Positions 17,419 to 28,025 of a stretch of 64,000 bases of DNA are shown here, one piece after another. The stretch's first letter is position 1. Each line of letters starts with the position of its first letter. The stretch is taken from the NCBI RefSeq assembly GCF_019880245.1, contig NZ_CP082286.1:2436521-2500520 (forward strand), written 5' to 3'. Made by a program: the position numbers and the translations under genes. Origin of the DNA: Halobaculum roseum. Its GTDB lineage: Archaea; Halobacteriota; Halobacteria; Halobacteriales; Haloferacaceae. The notes under the pieces are model-generated. The model did not search any database. It saw only the letters and a program-made list of their open reading frames with translations, and was not told where the DNA came from.

Positions 17419-17844
17419 TCAGGCCAACTGCACGTCGTCGATGTCGAAGTGGCGCCTCGCGAGCGCCCGCGCCACCTCGATGTTGCGGCCGTCGGCGCCG
17501 ATGGCGACGCCGCGGTCGGCGTCGACGACCTCGACGTACGCGACGACGTCGTTCTGGCGGCTCACGGTCACGCCACGCACCGCCGCCGGCGCGAGCGCGT
17601 TCGCGACGAACGCCTCGGGCGTGTCGGCGTCCTCGACCAGCTCGACGGAGGCGCCGAGCCGCTCCTCGACGCGCTCGACGGTCGTCCCGCCCGGCCCGAC
17701 GGCATCGGCCATCTCGCCGGCGGGGATGAGGAAGACGACCCGGTCGCCGTCCTCGAACACGAGACAGTCCGTCGGCGCGACGCCGACGAGCTCGTCGAAC
17801 GTCCCGATGTACCGCCGCGCCTCGTCGGTGATCTCCACGCGCAC
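17419..17844 (-). CDS. nusA: Transcription factor NusA (archaeal)
   Basis: 141 aa, the short archaeal form made of two KH domains without the bacterial N-terminal and S1 parts. First KH: IPAGEMADAVGPGGTTVERVEERLGASVELVED; second: VDADRGVAIGADGRNIEVARALARRHFDID. It binds RNA and works with RNA polymerase in elongation or termination. GTG start, 2 nt after the rpoA2 stop; last gene of the polymerase operon here. Confidence 0.95.
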   Translation of the reverse strand: MRVEITDEARRYIGTFDELVGVAPTDCLVFEDGDRVVFLIPAGEMADAVGPGGTTVERVEERLGASVELVEDADTPEAFVANALAPAAVRGVTVSRQNDVVAYVEVVDADRGVAIGADGRNIEVARALARRHFDIDDVQLA

Positions 17845-17846
17845 CG

Positions 17847-19094
17847 TCAGTCGTCCGCGGAGGGCGCCGGGTCGGGGGCCGAGCCCATCCGCAGGTCCAC
17901 GTCGCCGGTGCCGATCGACACCGGCTTCCCGACGATGACGTTCTCGATGACGCCGTTGAGGTCGTCGGCCTCGCCGTGGATCGCCGCGTCGAGCAGGTGG
18001 TTCACCGTCACCTCGAACGCCGCGCGCGCGAGCACGGAGTCCTTCGACCCGGAGATGCCGTGGCGGCCGATGGACTCGACGGTGCCGCGGTTCGTCATGA
18101 TGTCCGAGACGAGCATCAGGTGGCGGATGTTCACGTCGTCGAGCCCCTGTTCCTCGAGCGTCTCCATCGTCTCGTCGATGATGGTCTCGCGGGCCGCCTC
18201 GACGCCGAGCGTCCGGTAGATCTCGTGGATGTTGTTACACGTGGTCCGGGAGGCGTCCACGCCCTCGATCTCCAGGGCGTCGGCGAACGCCGACCCCTCG
18301 GTGTAGAGGACGTACTCCTCCTCGCCGTCCTCGACCTCCTCCTTGCGGATGACGACGCGGGAGACTTCCTCGATCCCCTTGAACACGATGTCCCGGAGCT
18401 CCTCGACCAGCTGGAGCAGCTCGCGGTAGCTCGGCTCGTCGGGGCCGAACTCGATCGTCGTCCCCGAGTGGCGCGTGGAGACGCCCAGCGAGTCCTCGAT
18501 GATGTCGGCGACGATGCCGGCGACCTCCGTCGGCTCCTCGTGGGTGGGCCACCGCTCCAGCAGCGTCTCCTCGTTGAGGTCGACGCGCACGATCATGTCC
18601 GCGACGTTCGTGGACACGTCGCCGAGCGCGAGGATCTTCGTCGCCTCGAGCTGCCAGACGACCTCGTGGGCCTTCTCGCGGTCGGTCGCGTGCTCGTCGT
18701 CCAGGTGGACGACCATGATCGGCGTGTCCGGGGTCTTGCGGGCGTCCACCAGCTCGATGAGCCGGGGGAGCCCCTGGGTCACGTCCATCTCCGCGACGCC
18801 CGCGTAGTGGAAGGTGTTCATGGTCATCTGTGTTCCGGGCTCACCGATGGACTGCGCGGAGACGGTCCCCACGGGGTCCAGCGGATCGACGCGCGTGTCG
18901 AGGTAGCGCGACTCCGCGGCCTGGGCGATCTCGTTCGCCTGCTCGGCCGTCACGCCGCCGCGGCCGTCGATGTTCCCGTAGATCTCGTCCTTCAGGCGTC
19001 GCGGCAGCTCCGTGTCCTCGACGACCAGCGCGATGTCCTCGGTGACCGTCTCGTGGGCGTCGACGAAGCGGTCGACCGACCCGCCGTCAGTCAT
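17847..19094 (-). CDS. rpoA2: RNA polymerase subunit A''
   Basis: 415 aa, the C-terminal part of the split largest subunit. It holds the trigger-loop region [24 protein letters not shown] and a jaw/cleft segment. The first 8 nt overlap rpoA1. In archaea A' and A'' assemble into one functional beta'-like subunit. Ends in an acidic tail. Confidence 0.97.
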   Translation of the reverse strand: MTDGGSVDRFVDAHETVTEDIALVVEDTELPRRLKDEIYGNIDGRGGVTAEQANEIAQAAESRYLDTRVDPLDPVGTVSAQSIGEPGTQMTMNTFHYAGVAEMDVTQGLPRLIELVDARKTPDTPIMVVHLDDEHATDREKAHEVVWQLEATKILALGDVSTNVADMIVRVDLNEETLLERWPTHEEPTEVAGIVADIIEDSLGVSTRHSGTTIEFGPDEPSYRELLQLVEELRDIVFKGIEEVSRVVIRKEEVEDGEEEYVLYTEGSAFADALEIEGVDASRTTCNNIHEIYRTLGVEAARETIIDETMETLEEQGLDDVNIRHLMLVSDIMTNRGTVESIGRHGISGSKDSVLARAAFEVTVNHLLDAAIHGEADDLNGVIENVIVGKPVSIGTGDVDLRMGSAPDPAPSADD

Positions 19095-22038
19095 CGCTCA
19101 CCCCCATGCCGCCGGCCTTGTCGAGGCCTGGCCCGGCGTACTCCGAGAGGTTCGTCGGCGCCTCGCGACGGCCGAGGAAGCGCTCCTTCTCCTGCTCGGA
19201 GCCGAACTCCGCGTCGACGATGCGGTCGGTGATCTGCTCGATGTCGATGGGGGTGTCCTCGTTGGAGGACACCTTCACCGGCGAGGTGCCGTCCTCGCCG
19301 AACTCGAACTGGACGATAGTGCCGGAGGTGTCCCGCACCGTGCCGTCGTACTGCGTCTCCAGTTCCGACAGGGCGTTGATGAGGCGACGCTGCAGGTACC
19401 CGGACTTGGAGGTCCGGACCGCAGTGTCGACGAGCCCCTCGCGGCCGCCCATCGCGTGGAAGAAGAACTCCTCGGGCGTCAGCCCCGAGCGGTAGGAGTT
19501 CTCCACGAAGCCGTGGGCCTCCGCCGAGAGGTCGTCGGCCTCGTAGTGCGCGAGCGTGCGGTCCTCGTAGCCGCGGTTGATCCGCTCGCCGCGAACCGCC
19601 TGCTGGCCGACGCAGCCGGTCATCTGGGTCAGGTTCAGCATCGACCCGCGGGCGCCCGAGCGCGCCATGATGACCGCCGGGTTGTCGTCGGCGAAGTGGT
19701 CCTCGGCGATCTCGCCCGCGCTGTCGCGGGCCTTGCCGAGCGTCTGCATGATCTTCATCTCCAGCGTCTCGTCGATCGTGCGGCCCGGTAGGCTCTCGAG
19801 GTCGCCGCGCTCGTACGTCTCGATGAGCTCCTGGACGCGCTCGTAGGCGGAGTCGATCGCCTCGTCGACCTGCTCGGTCGCCTCCGGCGGGATCGACTCG
19901 TCGTCGATGCCCAGCGAGAACCCGAAGTGCATGATCGAGCGCATCGCCAGCGACGCCACCTCGTTGATGAACACGCGGGCGCGCGTCTTCGAGTACACCT
20001 TGGTGAGCGTGTCGACGATCTCGCCGCCGAAGCCGCCCACGGCGTCCTCGTCGATCGTCCCCTCGACCAGCTGGCCGTTCTCGATGCGAACGGTGTCGCC
20101 CGCCGAGGACGTGAACTCCAGGTTCAGGTCGTCGGGCAGCAGCTCCGAGAACACGGTCTGGCCCGTCCAGACGGGCTCGCCGGCGTCGTTCGTGCCGTCG
20201 GGCTCGGGCAGCTCGTCGACCGAGGTCGCCCGAAGCAGGTCCAGCGCCTGCGTCTCGGTGAACTCGGGGTTGTCGTGGGTGAGCAGGTAGGTGCCCGAGA
20301 TGTGGTCCTGGATGGCCCCGATGATGTTCTCGCCGAAGCGGGGCGAGAGGATCTGCTCCTGGACGCGCATGAGGACGCGCGCCTCCGCGCGGGCCTCCTC
20401 GTTCTGGAGCGCGTGCATGTTCATCTCGTCGCCGTCGAAGTCGGCGTTGTACGGCGGACAGACGACGGTGTTGAGGCGGAACGTCTTGTACGGCATGACC
20501 ACGACCTCGTGGGCCATGATCGACATCCGGTGCAGCGAGGGCTGCCGGTTGAAGATCACGATGTCGCCGTCGACGAGGTGGCGGTTCACCTCCCAGCCGG
20601 GCTCGACCTTCTCGGCCAGCTCCTCGCAGTTCTTCTCTGTCACCTTCAGCCGGCGGCCGTCGGGCCGCTTGACGTAGTTGGCGCCGGGGTGGGCCTCGGG
20701 CCCGTTGCGGACGTACTGCCGGGCGCGGTCGATGTTGCGCTCGGCGACGTTCATCACCTGCGTCATCTCCTCGGCGACCCGCTCGGGGACGCCGACCTCG
20801 TTCAGCGAGAGGGTGGGGTCGGGGCTGATGACGGTCCGCGCGGAGAAGTTCACGCGCTTTCCGGACAGCGAACCGCGGAAGCGACCCTCCTTGCCCTTGA
20901 GGCGCTGGGAGAGCGTCTTCAGCGGGCGGCCCGAGCGGTGACGCGCGGGCGGCGTGCCGGAGATCTCGTTGTCCACGAACGTGGTGACGTGGTACTGGAG
21001 CAGCTCCCACAGGTCCTCGATGATGAGCTGCGGGGCGCCGGCCTCGCGGTTCTCCATGAACCGCTGGTTGATCCGGATGATGTCGACCAGCTTGTGCGTG
21101 AGGTCGTCCTCGGAGCGCTGGCCGTTGTCCAGCGTGATCGAGGGGCGCGTCGTGACCGGCGGCACCGGAAGCACGGTCAGGATCATCCATTCCGGCCGGG
21201 ACTTCTGCGGGTGGATGCCGAGCGGTTCGAGGTCCTCGTCCGGGATGTCCTCGAACCAGTCGCGGATGTCGCTCGGCATCAGCTTGTTCATGTCCTCGAC
21301 GGTGAGGTCGATGCCGAGCGCCTTCTCGATCGCCTTGCGGTCCTCCTTGCGCGGGCGGAACTCGCCCGAGAGGATCTCGTTGATGCGGTCGAGCGCGATG
21401 CCCGTCTCGTCGGCCAGATCCATCGGGGAGATCGCCTCGCTCTCGTCGACCTCCTCGTCCTCGTCCTCGGGCTCGTCCGGCTGCATCGCCCGGGTGATGA
21501 GCTCGGAGTAGTCGCCCGAGAGCACGTCCTGCACCTCGTAGTAGGTGGTCGGCTTCTCGTGTTTGATGTCCGCCTGCGGCTCGCCGCAGTGCGGGCACGT
21601 GCTGGCCTTGCGGGCCTGTCGGACGGCCGACTTCAGCACGTCGGTGGGGTCGCCGCCGAGGTCCTTCGTCCGCTGAAGCTTCTCCTTGTACTCCTCCTTC
21701 TCCTCGGCGGTGAGCGCGAGGCGGCCGCAGTTGCGGCACGTCGCGCGCAGCAGCCGACGGATGAGCTTCGTGAAGCCGACGTGGATGACGGGGGCGGCCA
21801 GCTCGATGTGGCCGAAGTGCCCGTTACAGGACCCGGAGTGCTTGCCGCAGGTGCGACACTCCAGCCCGGGGTCGATGACGCCCAGGCGCGGGTCCATCAG
21901 CCCCATGTCGATGGGGTAGCCGTCGTCGTCGTAGGTGTCCGCGGTGATGACCTTCGTCGCGGACATGTCCCGATACGTCTCCGGGTCCATCAGCCCGAAG
22001 TTGATGCCGCCGATCTCTTTGGGTGTCTGGCCTGCCAT
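19087..22038 (-). CDS. rpoA1: RNA polymerase subunit A'
   Basis: 983 aa. Carries the catalytic metal-binding motif [10 protein letters not shown], zinc sites near the N-terminus ([26 protein letters not shown]) and the bridge-helix-containing C-terminal half. It is the main catalytic subunit. There is an acidic insert (about residues 185-200, [15 protein letters not shown]) of the type common in halophiles. Starts 2 nt after the rpoB1 stop. Confidence 0.97.
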   Translation of the reverse strand: MAGQTPKEIGGINFGLMDPETYRDMSATKVITADTYDDDGYPIDMGLMDPRLGVIDPGLECRTCGKHSGSCNGHFGHIELAAPVIHVGFTKLIRRLLRATCRNCGRLALTAEEKEEYKEKLQRTKDLGGDPTDVLKSAVRQARKASTCPHCGEPQADIKHEKPTTYYEVQDVLSGDYSELITRAMQPDEPEDEDEEVDESEAISPMDLADETGIALDRINEILSGEFRPRKEDRKAIEKALGIDLTVEDMNKLMPSDIRDWFEDIPDEDLEPLGIHPQKSRPEWMILTVLPVPPVTTRPSITLDNGQRSEDDLTHKLVDIIRINQRFMENREAGAPQLIIEDLWELLQYHVTTFVDNEISGTPPARHRSGRPLKTLSQRLKGKEGRFRGSLSGKRVNFSARTVISPDPTLSLNEVGVPERVAEEMTQVMNVAERNIDRARQYVRNGPEAHPGANYVKRPDGRRLKVTEKNCEELAEKVEPGWEVNRHLVDGDIVIFNRQPSLHRMSIMAHEVVVMPYKTFRLNTVVCPPYNADFDGDEMNMHALQNEEARAEARVLMRVQEQILSPRFGENIIGAIQDHISGTYLLTHDNPEFTETQALDLLRATSVDELPEPDGTNDAGEPVWTGQTVFSELLPDDLNLEFTSSAGDTVRIENGQLVEGTIDEDAVGGFGGEIVDTLTKVYSKTRARVFINEVASLAMRSIMHFGFSLGIDDESIPPEATEQVDEAIDSAYERVQELIETYERGDLESLPGRTIDETLEMKIMQTLGKARDSAGEIAEDHFADDNPAVIMARSGARGSMLNLTQMTGCVGQQAVRGERINRGYEDRTLAHYEADDLSAEAHGFVENSYRSGLTPEEFFFHAMGGREGLVDTAVRTSKSGYLQRRLINALSELETQYDGTVRDTSGTIVQFEFGEDGTSPVKVSSNEDTPIDIEQITDRIVDAEFGSEQEKERFLGRREAPTNLSEYAGPGLDKAGGMGVSDD

Positions 22039-22040
22039 AG

Positions 22041-23870
22041 TTAGACTGCGTCCTCAAGTTCGAGGGTCGGTCGAATGCCGAGCGCCTTCATCTCGTCGAG
22101 CAGCAGCTTGAACGCGTAGCTGATCTCCATCTCGTGGATGTCGTCCTCGTCGCCCGTGATGGGGTCGTAGATGCGACGCTGCTCCACGTCCTCGACGGCC
22201 ACCATCCCCGTCTCCTCGGAGATGTACACCGTCTCCTTGTCGGAGGCGTCGAGCAGCCGCTCGTTCAGCGCCATCGCGGCCCCGTGGCCGATGAGCACCT
22301 CGCGCTCCATCTCGCCGACGCGGAGGCCGCCCTCGCGGGCGCGCCCCTCCGTCGGCTGCCGGGTGAGCACCTGCACCGGCCCGCGCGAGCGGGCGTGCAG
22401 CTTGTTGCTCACCATGTGGTACAGCTTGTGGTAGAAGATCGTCCCGACGAAGATCTCCGCCTCGATCTTCTCGCCGGTGACGCCCGAGTACATGACCTCC
22501 TTCCCGGAGGACTTGTACCCGTGTTCCTCCAGCGACGAGCGGAGCTTCTCCTCTCCCTCGCCCTGGAACGCCGTCCCGTCGACGCGGCGGCCCTCCAGCG
22601 AGCCGACCTTGCCGCCGAGCATCTCCAGCACGTGGCCCACCGTCATGCGCGACGGGAGCGCGTGCGGGTTCATCACGAGGTCGGGCACGAGCCCGTCCTC
22701 GGTAAAGGGCATGTCCTCCTGGGGCGCGAGGTGGCCCACGACGCCCTTCTGGCCGTGGCGGGACGCGAACTTGTCCCCGAGCTCGGGGATCCGCTCGTCG
22801 CGCACCGAGACCTTCGAGAGCTTCGAGCCGTCCTCGCCCTCCATCAGCGTCACCGTGTCGACCACGCCCGACTCGCCCGAGCGCATCGTGACGCTCGTCT
22901 CGCGTCGCTTCTGCGGGGAGAGGCCGCCCATGTCGTCGGGCTCCTCGAGGAACCGCGGCGGGCTCGTCTTCCCGAGCAGGACGGAGTTCTCGTCGACCTT
23001 CGTCTCGGGGTTGACGAGGCCGTCCTCGTCGAGGTGGGTGTACGCGTCCTCGCCGCGGGCGCCGCGCACGTCCTGGGAGGGGACCTCGAAGCGGTCCTCC
23101 TGACCGCCGGGGTAACGGCGCTCCTCGCCCTCGTAGGTGCGGAAGAAGTGCGACCGCTGCATCGCGCGGTCGACGCTCCCCTTGTTCATGACGAGCGCGT
23201 CCTCGATGTTGAACCCTTCATAACTCATGACCGCGACGACGAAGTTCTGCGCCGCGGGGCGCTCGTCGAACCCGATCTGTTCGGTGGTCTGCGTCTTGAC
23301 CATCGACAGTTGCGGGTAGTGCAGGAGGTGCTGGCGGGTGTCCGGCCGGATGCGATAGTTGGCCGAGGGCAGCCCGAGCGACTGCTTCATCATCCCCGCG
23401 CCCATGGTAATGCGCGGAGAGGCGTTGTGCTCGGGGTAGGGGATCATCCCCGCGCCGATGCCGAAGATGAGCTGCGGGTCGATCTCCAGGTGCGTCGTCC
23501 GCGAGTTGACGTCCTCCTCGTCGGTGGCGACGTAGATGTCCTCCTCCTCCTCGGCGTCGATGAACTCGACGATCCCGTGGTCGACGAGGTCCTCGAACTC
23601 GATCTCGTCGTTCTCCAGCGCCTCGATCGTCTCGTCGTCGAGGAGCGGCTCCCCGTTCTCCACGACGATGAGCGGGCGCCGGGCGCGCCCGGCGTCGGCG
23701 TTGACGATGACCTCGTTCGTCCGGTCCTTCACCGAGACGTTCACCATGTCGGAGACGTCGCCGCGGCGGCGCGCCTCCCGGATCTGTGACGCGAGCTGGT
23801 TGGGGTCCGGGTGGGTCCCCACCAGGCTCCCGTTGACGTAGACTTTCGCTTCTCGTTGTTGGCTTGCCAT
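22041..23870 (-). CDS. rpoB1: RNA polymerase subunit B'
   Basis: 609 aa, the C-terminal half of the beta-like subunit. Seen: [10 protein letters not shown], the active-site and hybrid-binding regions [22 protein letters not shown] and [13 protein letters not shown], and the end [17 protein letters not shown]. It begins 3 nt after the rpoB2 stop. The B subunit is encoded by two genes, as in Halobacteria and methanogens. Confidence 0.97.
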   Translation of the reverse strand: MASQQREAKVYVNGSLVGTHPDPNQLASQIREARRRGDVSDMVNVSVKDRTNEVIVNADAGRARRPLIVVENGEPLLDDETIEALENDEIEFEDLVDHGIVEFIDAEEEEDIYVATDEEDVNSRTTHLEIDPQLIFGIGAGMIPYPEHNASPRITMGAGMMKQSLGLPSANYRIRPDTRQHLLHYPQLSMVKTQTTEQIGFDERPAAQNFVVAVMSYEGFNIEDALVMNKGSVDRAMQRSHFFRTYEGEERRYPGGQEDRFEVPSQDVRGARGEDAYTHLDEDGLVNPETKVDENSVLLGKTSPPRFLEEPDDMGGLSPQKRRETSVTMRSGESGVVDTVTLMEGEDGSKLSKVSVRDERIPELGDKFASRHGQKGVVGHLAPQEDMPFTEDGLVPDLVMNPHALPSRMTVGHVLEMLGGKVGSLEGRRVDGTAFQGEGEEKLRSSLEEHGYKSSGKEVMYSGVTGEKIEAEIFVGTIFYHKLYHMVSNKLHARSRGPVQVLTRQPTEGRAREGGLRVGEMEREVLIGHGAAMALNERLLDASDKETVYISEETGMVAVEDVEQRRIYDPITGDEDDIHEMEISYAFKLLLDEMKALGIRPTLELEDAV

Positions 23871-23873
23871 GTG

Positions 23874-25439
23874 TTAGTCGTCCGCGGATGCGCGGTCAAC
23901 GCCCTCGATGCCGGGGATGCCCTCGACACCCATGGACGCGAGTTCTCGCTTCAGTCCCTGTTCGTCCTCGATGTTCTGGGAGAGCTCCATCGCCTGCGCG
24001 AAGTTCTTCACCAGCCCGCAGTTCGGGCCCTCCGGGGTCTCGGAGGGGCAGATGCGACCCCACTGGGTCGCGTGCAGGTCGCGCGCCTCGAAGTGCGGCT
24101 GCGACCGCGAGAGCGGCGAGCGGAGGCGACGCAGGTGCGAGAGCACGCCCATGTAGTCGGTCCGGTCGACGAGCTGGGAGACGCCCGAGCGGCCGCCAAC
24201 CCAGTTCCCCGTCGCGATGGGGTGCTCGAGGCGCTCGGTCAGCACGTCCGAGCGAACCACCGTGTTGACGGTGAGCTGCCGGTTGCGCATATTGGCGCGC
24301 TCGAGCTGGTACTTCACGTCGCGCGCCAGCTTGTTGAGCGCCGTCCGGAACAGGTCCGTCATCAGGTCGCCGGAGACCTTGAGGCGCTTGTTGGCGTAGT
24401 GGTCCTTGTCGTCGGACTCGCGGCGGTCGAGCGCGAGCTCGAAGCACGCCTCGGCCATCCGGCAGAGGTAGTACGCCTTGTTGATGCGGACGTCCTCCTC
24501 GTCGACGCCCTCCTCGTGGAGGTGCGGCAGGAGGTAGCGGTCGATGACGTAGTTCGCCCGCTTGAGCTGGTAGTTCTTCCCTTGGCCGGAGGCGACGCGC
24601 TCGCCGAGGGTCTCGATGGCCTCCTCCTCGGTCTGCACGTCGGCCTCCTCCAGGTTCTCCAGCATGAACTTCACAATCTCCGGGTCGTCGGAGACGCGGT
24701 GGACGATCTCCTCGTCGGACTCCAGCCCGAGCGCTCGGACCAGGGTCACGAAGTTGACCGAGCCGGACACCGAGGGGAAGCTCACTTCGAGCAGCCCCTC
24801 GCGGTTGCGCTCACAGAGGACGAGCGCGCGGTAGCCGCGCCGTTGGGAGAACGTCTTTGCGACCTGGATCTCGTCGCCGTACTTCGAGTCGTACTCCGCG
24901 AGGATCTTGTTGGGCGCGAGGTCCTCGCTGGTCATGAGCACGCGCTCGGAGCCGTTGACGATGAAGTAGCCGCCGGGGTCGACGGGGTCCTCGCCGATCT
25001 CGATGAGCTCCTCGTCGGAGAAGCCGGAGATGTTGCACTTGTTCGAGCCGACCATGATCGGCATGCGGCCGACCTTCGTCTCGGTCTGGTCGACGACCGT
25101 CTCGGGTTCCTCCTCGCCGCCGCGGATGATCTTCATCTCCATGAAGACCGGCGCGGCGTAGGTGATGTTCCGGAGGCGCGCCTCCTGCGGGTACAGCAGC
25201 TCCTCGGAGCCGTCGGCCTCGCGGACGCGGGGGGTCGTCATCCGCACGTCGCCGAGTTCGACGTAGACGGGCTCTTGCCCCTCCTTGTCGCCGATGTCCG
25301 TCTCGATCGTCTCCTTCTCGTCGACCACGCGCTGCATGCCGCGGTCGAGGAAGTTGTTGAACGAGCGGAAGTGGTGCTCCGCGAGCCGCTCCTGGGAGAA
25401 GTACTCCCGCGAGACGGAGCGGCGTGCCTCTCTGTTCAT
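23874..25439 (-). CDS. rpoB2: RNA polymerase subunit B''
   Basis: 521 aa, the N-terminal half of the beta-like subunit (protrusion, lobe and fork). Motifs: [20 protein letters not shown], and at the end [24 protein letters not shown], the fork-loop signature. Its ATG overlaps the rpoH stop by 4 nt. Full length for the family. Confidence 0.97.
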   Translation of the reverse strand: MNREARRSVSREYFSQERLAEHHFRSFNNFLDRGMQRVVDEKETIETDIGDKEGQEPVYVELGDVRMTTPRVREADGSEELLYPQEARLRNITYAAPVFMEMKIIRGGEEEPETVVDQTETKVGRMPIMVGSNKCNISGFSDEELIEIGEDPVDPGGYFIVNGSERVLMTSEDLAPNKILAEYDSKYGDEIQVAKTFSQRRGYRALVLCERNREGLLEVSFPSVSGSVNFVTLVRALGLESDEEIVHRVSDDPEIVKFMLENLEEADVQTEEEAIETLGERVASGQGKNYQLKRANYVIDRYLLPHLHEEGVDEEDVRINKAYYLCRMAEACFELALDRRESDDKDHYANKRLKVSGDLMTDLFRTALNKLARDVKYQLERANMRNRQLTVNTVVRSDVLTERLEHPIATGNWVGGRSGVSQLVDRTDYMGVLSHLRRLRSPLSRSQPHFEARDLHATQWGRICPSETPEGPNCGLVKNFAQAMELSQNIEDEQGLKRELASMGVEGIPGIEGVDRASADD

Positions 25440-25666
25440 TCTACCACCAGGCGGTAGACGACCGCCGTGTCGGTGGTTCGCGAGTCCCGTTCGACGCGGA
25501 CCACGTCGCCCGCCTCGGCCTCGTCGGGCATCGCGGGGTCGGTCCGCTTGATCTTGGGGAGATCGGTCCGTTTGACGTTGTACTCCTCGAGCACCTCCTC
25601 GAGTTCGCCTTCCTCCTCGAGGAGCGTGTGATCGGGTACGAGTTCGTGTTCGCTTACGTTTACCAT
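25436..25666 (-). CDS. rpoH: RNA polymerase subunit H
   Basis: 76 aa, archaeal homologue of eukaryotic Rpb5 C-terminal domain: [40 protein letters not shown] and [10 protein letters not shown]. First gene of the polymerase operon rpoH-rpoB2-rpoB1-rpoA1-rpoA2-nusA. About 290 bp separate it from the divergent tRNA-Asp gene; TATA-like spots on the minus strand occur near 25735-25765. Confidence 0.96.
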   Translation of the reverse strand: MVNVSEHELVPDHTLLEEEGELEEVLEEYNVKRTDLPKIKRTDPAMPDEAEAGDVVRVERDSRTTDTAVVYRLVVE

Positions 25667-25884
25667 GGCTTGGTGAGATTCGTGGTCGCGCGCGGCCGTG
25701 TTTGCTGGGGAGAAGTCTTCACGAGATACTACGGCGGTCTATACGACCCGGCCACATAACGCTTGTCAAACGAGTTGGGGACCGGTCGCTGGTCACCACA
25801 CCGCTTGCACGAATCATCGATCCCGCTCCGTGGATATGAACGTTACGGCGCACGGTATCGCGGGACACGGCGCGATCGGATGAG

Positions 25885-25900
25885 AAGTCTTAATTATGTA
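25885..25900 (+). promoter_or_regulatory. Promoter of tRNA-Asp
   Basis: AAGTCTTAATTATGTA is an AT-rich island typical of haloarchaeal stable-RNA promoters. Transcription would start near 25920, leaving a leader of about 35 nt to be removed from the tRNA. Confidence 0.6.
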
Positions 25901-25956
25901 CCCGGGAAAGGAATGGATGCGCAGAGGCGAGGTGGAAACCCGCCGACGCGATGCAT

Positions 25957-26029
25957 GCCCGGATGGTGTAGTGGCCCATCATACGACCCTGTCACGGTCG
26001 TGACGCGGGTTCAAATCCCGCTCCGGGCG
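25957..26029 (+). tRNA. tRNA-Asp (anticodon GTC)
   Basis: 73 nt. The acceptor arms GCCCGGA (25957-25963) and TCCGGGC (26022-26028) pair fully; discriminator G at 26029; no encoded CCA. The anticodon stem CGACC/GGTCG encloses CTGTCAC, giving GTC. T-arm GCGGGTTCAAATCCCGC. A degenerate copy of the 3' end lies about 163 nt downstream, beside a nuclease gene. Confidence 0.95.
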
Positions 26030-26170
26030 CTTCTTCCGAACACTCCGTAAACGAGGAGCGTTGCGAGCGGCCTTGCCGCGAGCAGCGACGAGTGAACCGT
26101 GGTTCGGAAAACGCCGTATAGCGGGATTTGAATCAGGGAGTGAAGCGACCGTAGTGAGCGGAACGACCGG

Positions 26171-26200
26171 AGTTCAAATCCCTCCCCGGTTGTCTTCCAC
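26171..26200 (+). repeat. Degenerate copy of the tRNA-Asp 3' end
   Basis: GTTCAAATCCC (26172-26182), then CCGG and TCTTCC at nearly the same offsets as in the tRNA T-arm, acceptor and its flank (26009-26037). The first arm also pairs with an upstream inverted copy GGGATTTGAA (26123-26132). It may be a decayed attachment site left by an element that used tRNA-Asp; divergence makes this uncertain. Confidence 0.4.
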
Positions 26201-26324
26201 GGGTATCTGCGTTCAAGCAGCCTTCGGAGGCCTCGCCGCAGGAAGCCGGGCGCGGTTCTGCTCGGCGGTCTGGCTCTGAACGCTCCACTTCGAAGTTCAA
26301 ATACGATAGCGAAGCAACCATGGT

Positions 26325-26756
26325 ATGACTTCGACTGACAACCCGAAGAATTCGAAGGACATCGGCGACGTGACGGAAGCGCGTGCCGTTTTCGAACTCA
26401 CGAAGGCCGGACACACTATCGCCGTGCCGTTCGGCGACAACGACGGCTACGACCTGCTCGTCGAGGTCGACGACGGATTCCTTCGAATCCAGTGTAAGAC
26501 CGCGTGGTCCATCGACTCTCGCGTGATTCGATTCAATACCCACTCCCAGACGACCACGGACGGTGAATACCGCGAACGGACCTACGACGGCGAAGTGGAC
26601 GCGTTCTTTGTTAGATATCCGGCAACGGGTACGTGTTACTGGATCGACATCGACGAAGTGTCCGGACACAGCATGGATCTCCGTGAGGAAGCGAACATCG
26701 ACCACCCTTCGATCAACTGGGCAGGGGAATTCGAGTTCGACGGATCCATCTCGTAG
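26325..26756 (+). CDS. PD-(D/E)XK endonuclease, intron-nuclease-like family
   Basis: 143 aa. Nuclease pattern: Glu19 in the first helix (VTEARAVFELTKAGH), Asp43 in GYDLLVEVDDG, and the catalytic strand LRIQCKTA with Gln56 and Lys58. This is the arrangement of the group I intron-associated PD-(D/E)XK family, also found as free-standing archaeal genes. The start ATG is 26325; a box with CAAATAC (26298-26304) lies about 24 nt before it. Base use is more AT-rich than the neighbours and it lies beside a tRNA gene and a degenerate tRNA copy, all suggesting transfer. Confidence 0.8.
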   Translation: MTSTDNPKNSKDIGDVTEARAVFELTKAGHTIAVPFGDNDGYDLLVEVDDGFLRIQCKTAWSIDSRVIRFNTHSQTTTDGEYRERTYDGEVDAFFVRYPATGTCYWIDIDEVSGHSMDLREEANIDHPSINWAGEFEFDGSIS

Positions 26757-26838
26757 GAACAACCGGGACTTGACGCAATTTTGGTTCTAATTACTCGGCC
26801 AACAACCTCTTAGCCCACGGCCTCCCGCCGTGAGACAG

Positions 26839-27795
26839 ATGACCGCGAACCGCCTGCTCCACGTCGACGCCGACCGCGACCGTCGGCGGGCGCTCGGCGA
26901 CCGCGTGGACGCGGACGGCCGGTTCGCGGCGGAGCCGGAGCCGTGCGGCGAGGCGGCGCTCGACACCCTCGGGCACGAGGCGTACGACGCCATCGCCGTC
27001 GGACAGCCGCTTCCGAACGGGACCGCGGCGTTCGTCCGCCGCGTCCGCGGCGGCTATCCGGACCTCCCGATCGTCGCCTACGGCGACGGGGGATCCGCCG
27101 ACGGGGAGACGCTCCGCGCGCTGTTTCGCGCCGGCATCACCGACCACATCGTGATCGACGACGCGACCGCCGACGGGGCCGGCGTCGCGTCCGCCGACGG
27201 GGTCGGCGCCGCGACCGCCGCGCTGATCGACCGGCTGGACGGCGCCGTCGAGGTGTTTCACGACCGCCAGCGCACGGACCGGGGCGCGGCCGCGCTCCGT
27301 CGGCTCGGCGAGGCGATCGCCGGCGCGCCGACGGACCTGGACGGCGCCGTCGAGGGGTTGCTCGCCGCGGTTCGCGCGACCTACGAGGTCGACTACGCCG
27401 GGCTGGCCCGGATCGCCGGCGACGACTTCCGGTTCGTCGCCGGCGACGGCACCGAGGAGCTGTGTGCCGCCTTCGACCGGACCATCCCGCTGGAGGAGAC
27501 GTACTGCGCGACCACCGTCGGCGAGCGGCGTACCGTGGCGTCGGGCCCCGACGGGGAGGTCGCCGACCGCGGCCGCCCGCCGATCGGTCGCAGGCTGGGG
27601 ATCGAGTGTTACCTCGGAACACCGGTATCCGTCGAGAACGAGCTGTTCGGGACGCTGTGCGTCGTCGACCGCTCCCGCAGGCAGGGGTTCGCGGGGTGGG
27701 AGCGGACCGGGATCGAACTCGCGGCCCGCTGGCTCGGCCGCGAGTTGTCCCACGACCGCGAGAAGACGCGGCTCCAGGCTCGAAATCGCGAGTAG
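26839..27795 (+). CDS. Receiver-like plus GAF-domain protein
   Basis: 318 aa. Residues 1-110 have the alternating pattern of a response-regulator receiver (LLHVDADRDRR; DLPIVAYGDG; AGITDHIVID), but at the usual phospho-acceptor position the sequence reads YDAIAVGQPLPN without Asp, so phosphorylation is unlikely. Residues about 155-300 form a GAF domain (VDYAGLARI, IPLEETYCATTV, YLGTPVSVENELFGTLCVVD), a ligand- or redox-sensing module. No kinase or output domain follows. Start ATG at 26839; a GTG three codons upstream is possible. A stand-alone sensor or protein-interaction partner is the safest reading. Confidence 0.82.
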   Translation: MTANRLLHVDADRDRRRALGDRVDADGRFAAEPEPCGEAALDTLGHEAYDAIAVGQPLPNGTAAFVRRVRGGYPDLPIVAYGDGGSADGETLRALFRAGITDHIVIDDATADGAGVASADGVGAATAALIDRLDGAVEVFHDRQRTDRGAAALRRLGEAIAGAPTDLDGAVEGLLAAVRATYEVDYAGLARIAGDDFRFVAGDGTEELCAAFDRTIPLEETYCATTVGERRTVASGPDGEVADRGRPPIGRRLGIECYLGTPVSVENELFGTLCVVDRSRRQGFAGWERTGIELAARWLGRELSHDREKTRLQARNRE

Positions 27796-27838
27796 CCGCG
27801 GGACCGCGGGCGGTTCGTTCTGCGGACGGATCGGGAAC

Positions 27839-27976
27839 TCAGACGACGAACAACAGGAACGCGAGCAGGAACCCTGCGGACATCAGCAGCATCAACACGA
27901 CGAACACGCCGAGCACCGGCTTCTCGACGGCGCCGGCGACGAGCTTCTCTCGGATCGACCCGCCGTCGGCGCTCAC
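27839..27976 (-). CDS. Small single-span membrane protein
   Basis: 45 aa from a GTG start (VSADGGSIREKLVAG). A short amphipathic part is followed by one hydrophobic helix (about 22-45, rich in Leu, Val, Phe) ending at the stop, so it is a tail-anchored mini-protein. An in-frame ATG at 28001-28003 would add nine residues. A TATA-like box (28015-28022) predicts transcription from about 27992, which favours the GTG. Function unknown; it follows the HerA-like ATPase gene. Confidence 0.5.
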   Translation of the reverse strand: MSADGGSIREKLVAGAVEKPVLGVFVVLMLLMSAGFLLAFLLFVV

Positions 27977-28025
27977 GACCGCATCACGTCCATGCCTACG
28001 CATGGCGAGCGTTGCGGATAACGCT

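Noticed and set aside
15664-18219. 851-codon plus-strand frame across rps7, rps12, mscS, nusA and rpoA2
   Set aside because: Spans several certain minus-strand genes and their gaps; composition is that of a shadow frame.
19927-22044. 705-codon plus-strand frame opposite rpoA1
   Set aside because: Antisense shadow of a highly conserved polymerase subunit gene.
27976-27993. Six-codon ORF (MDVMRS) at the predicted start of the small membrane gene transcript
   Set aside because: Too short to judge; overlap with the next GTG may be chance.
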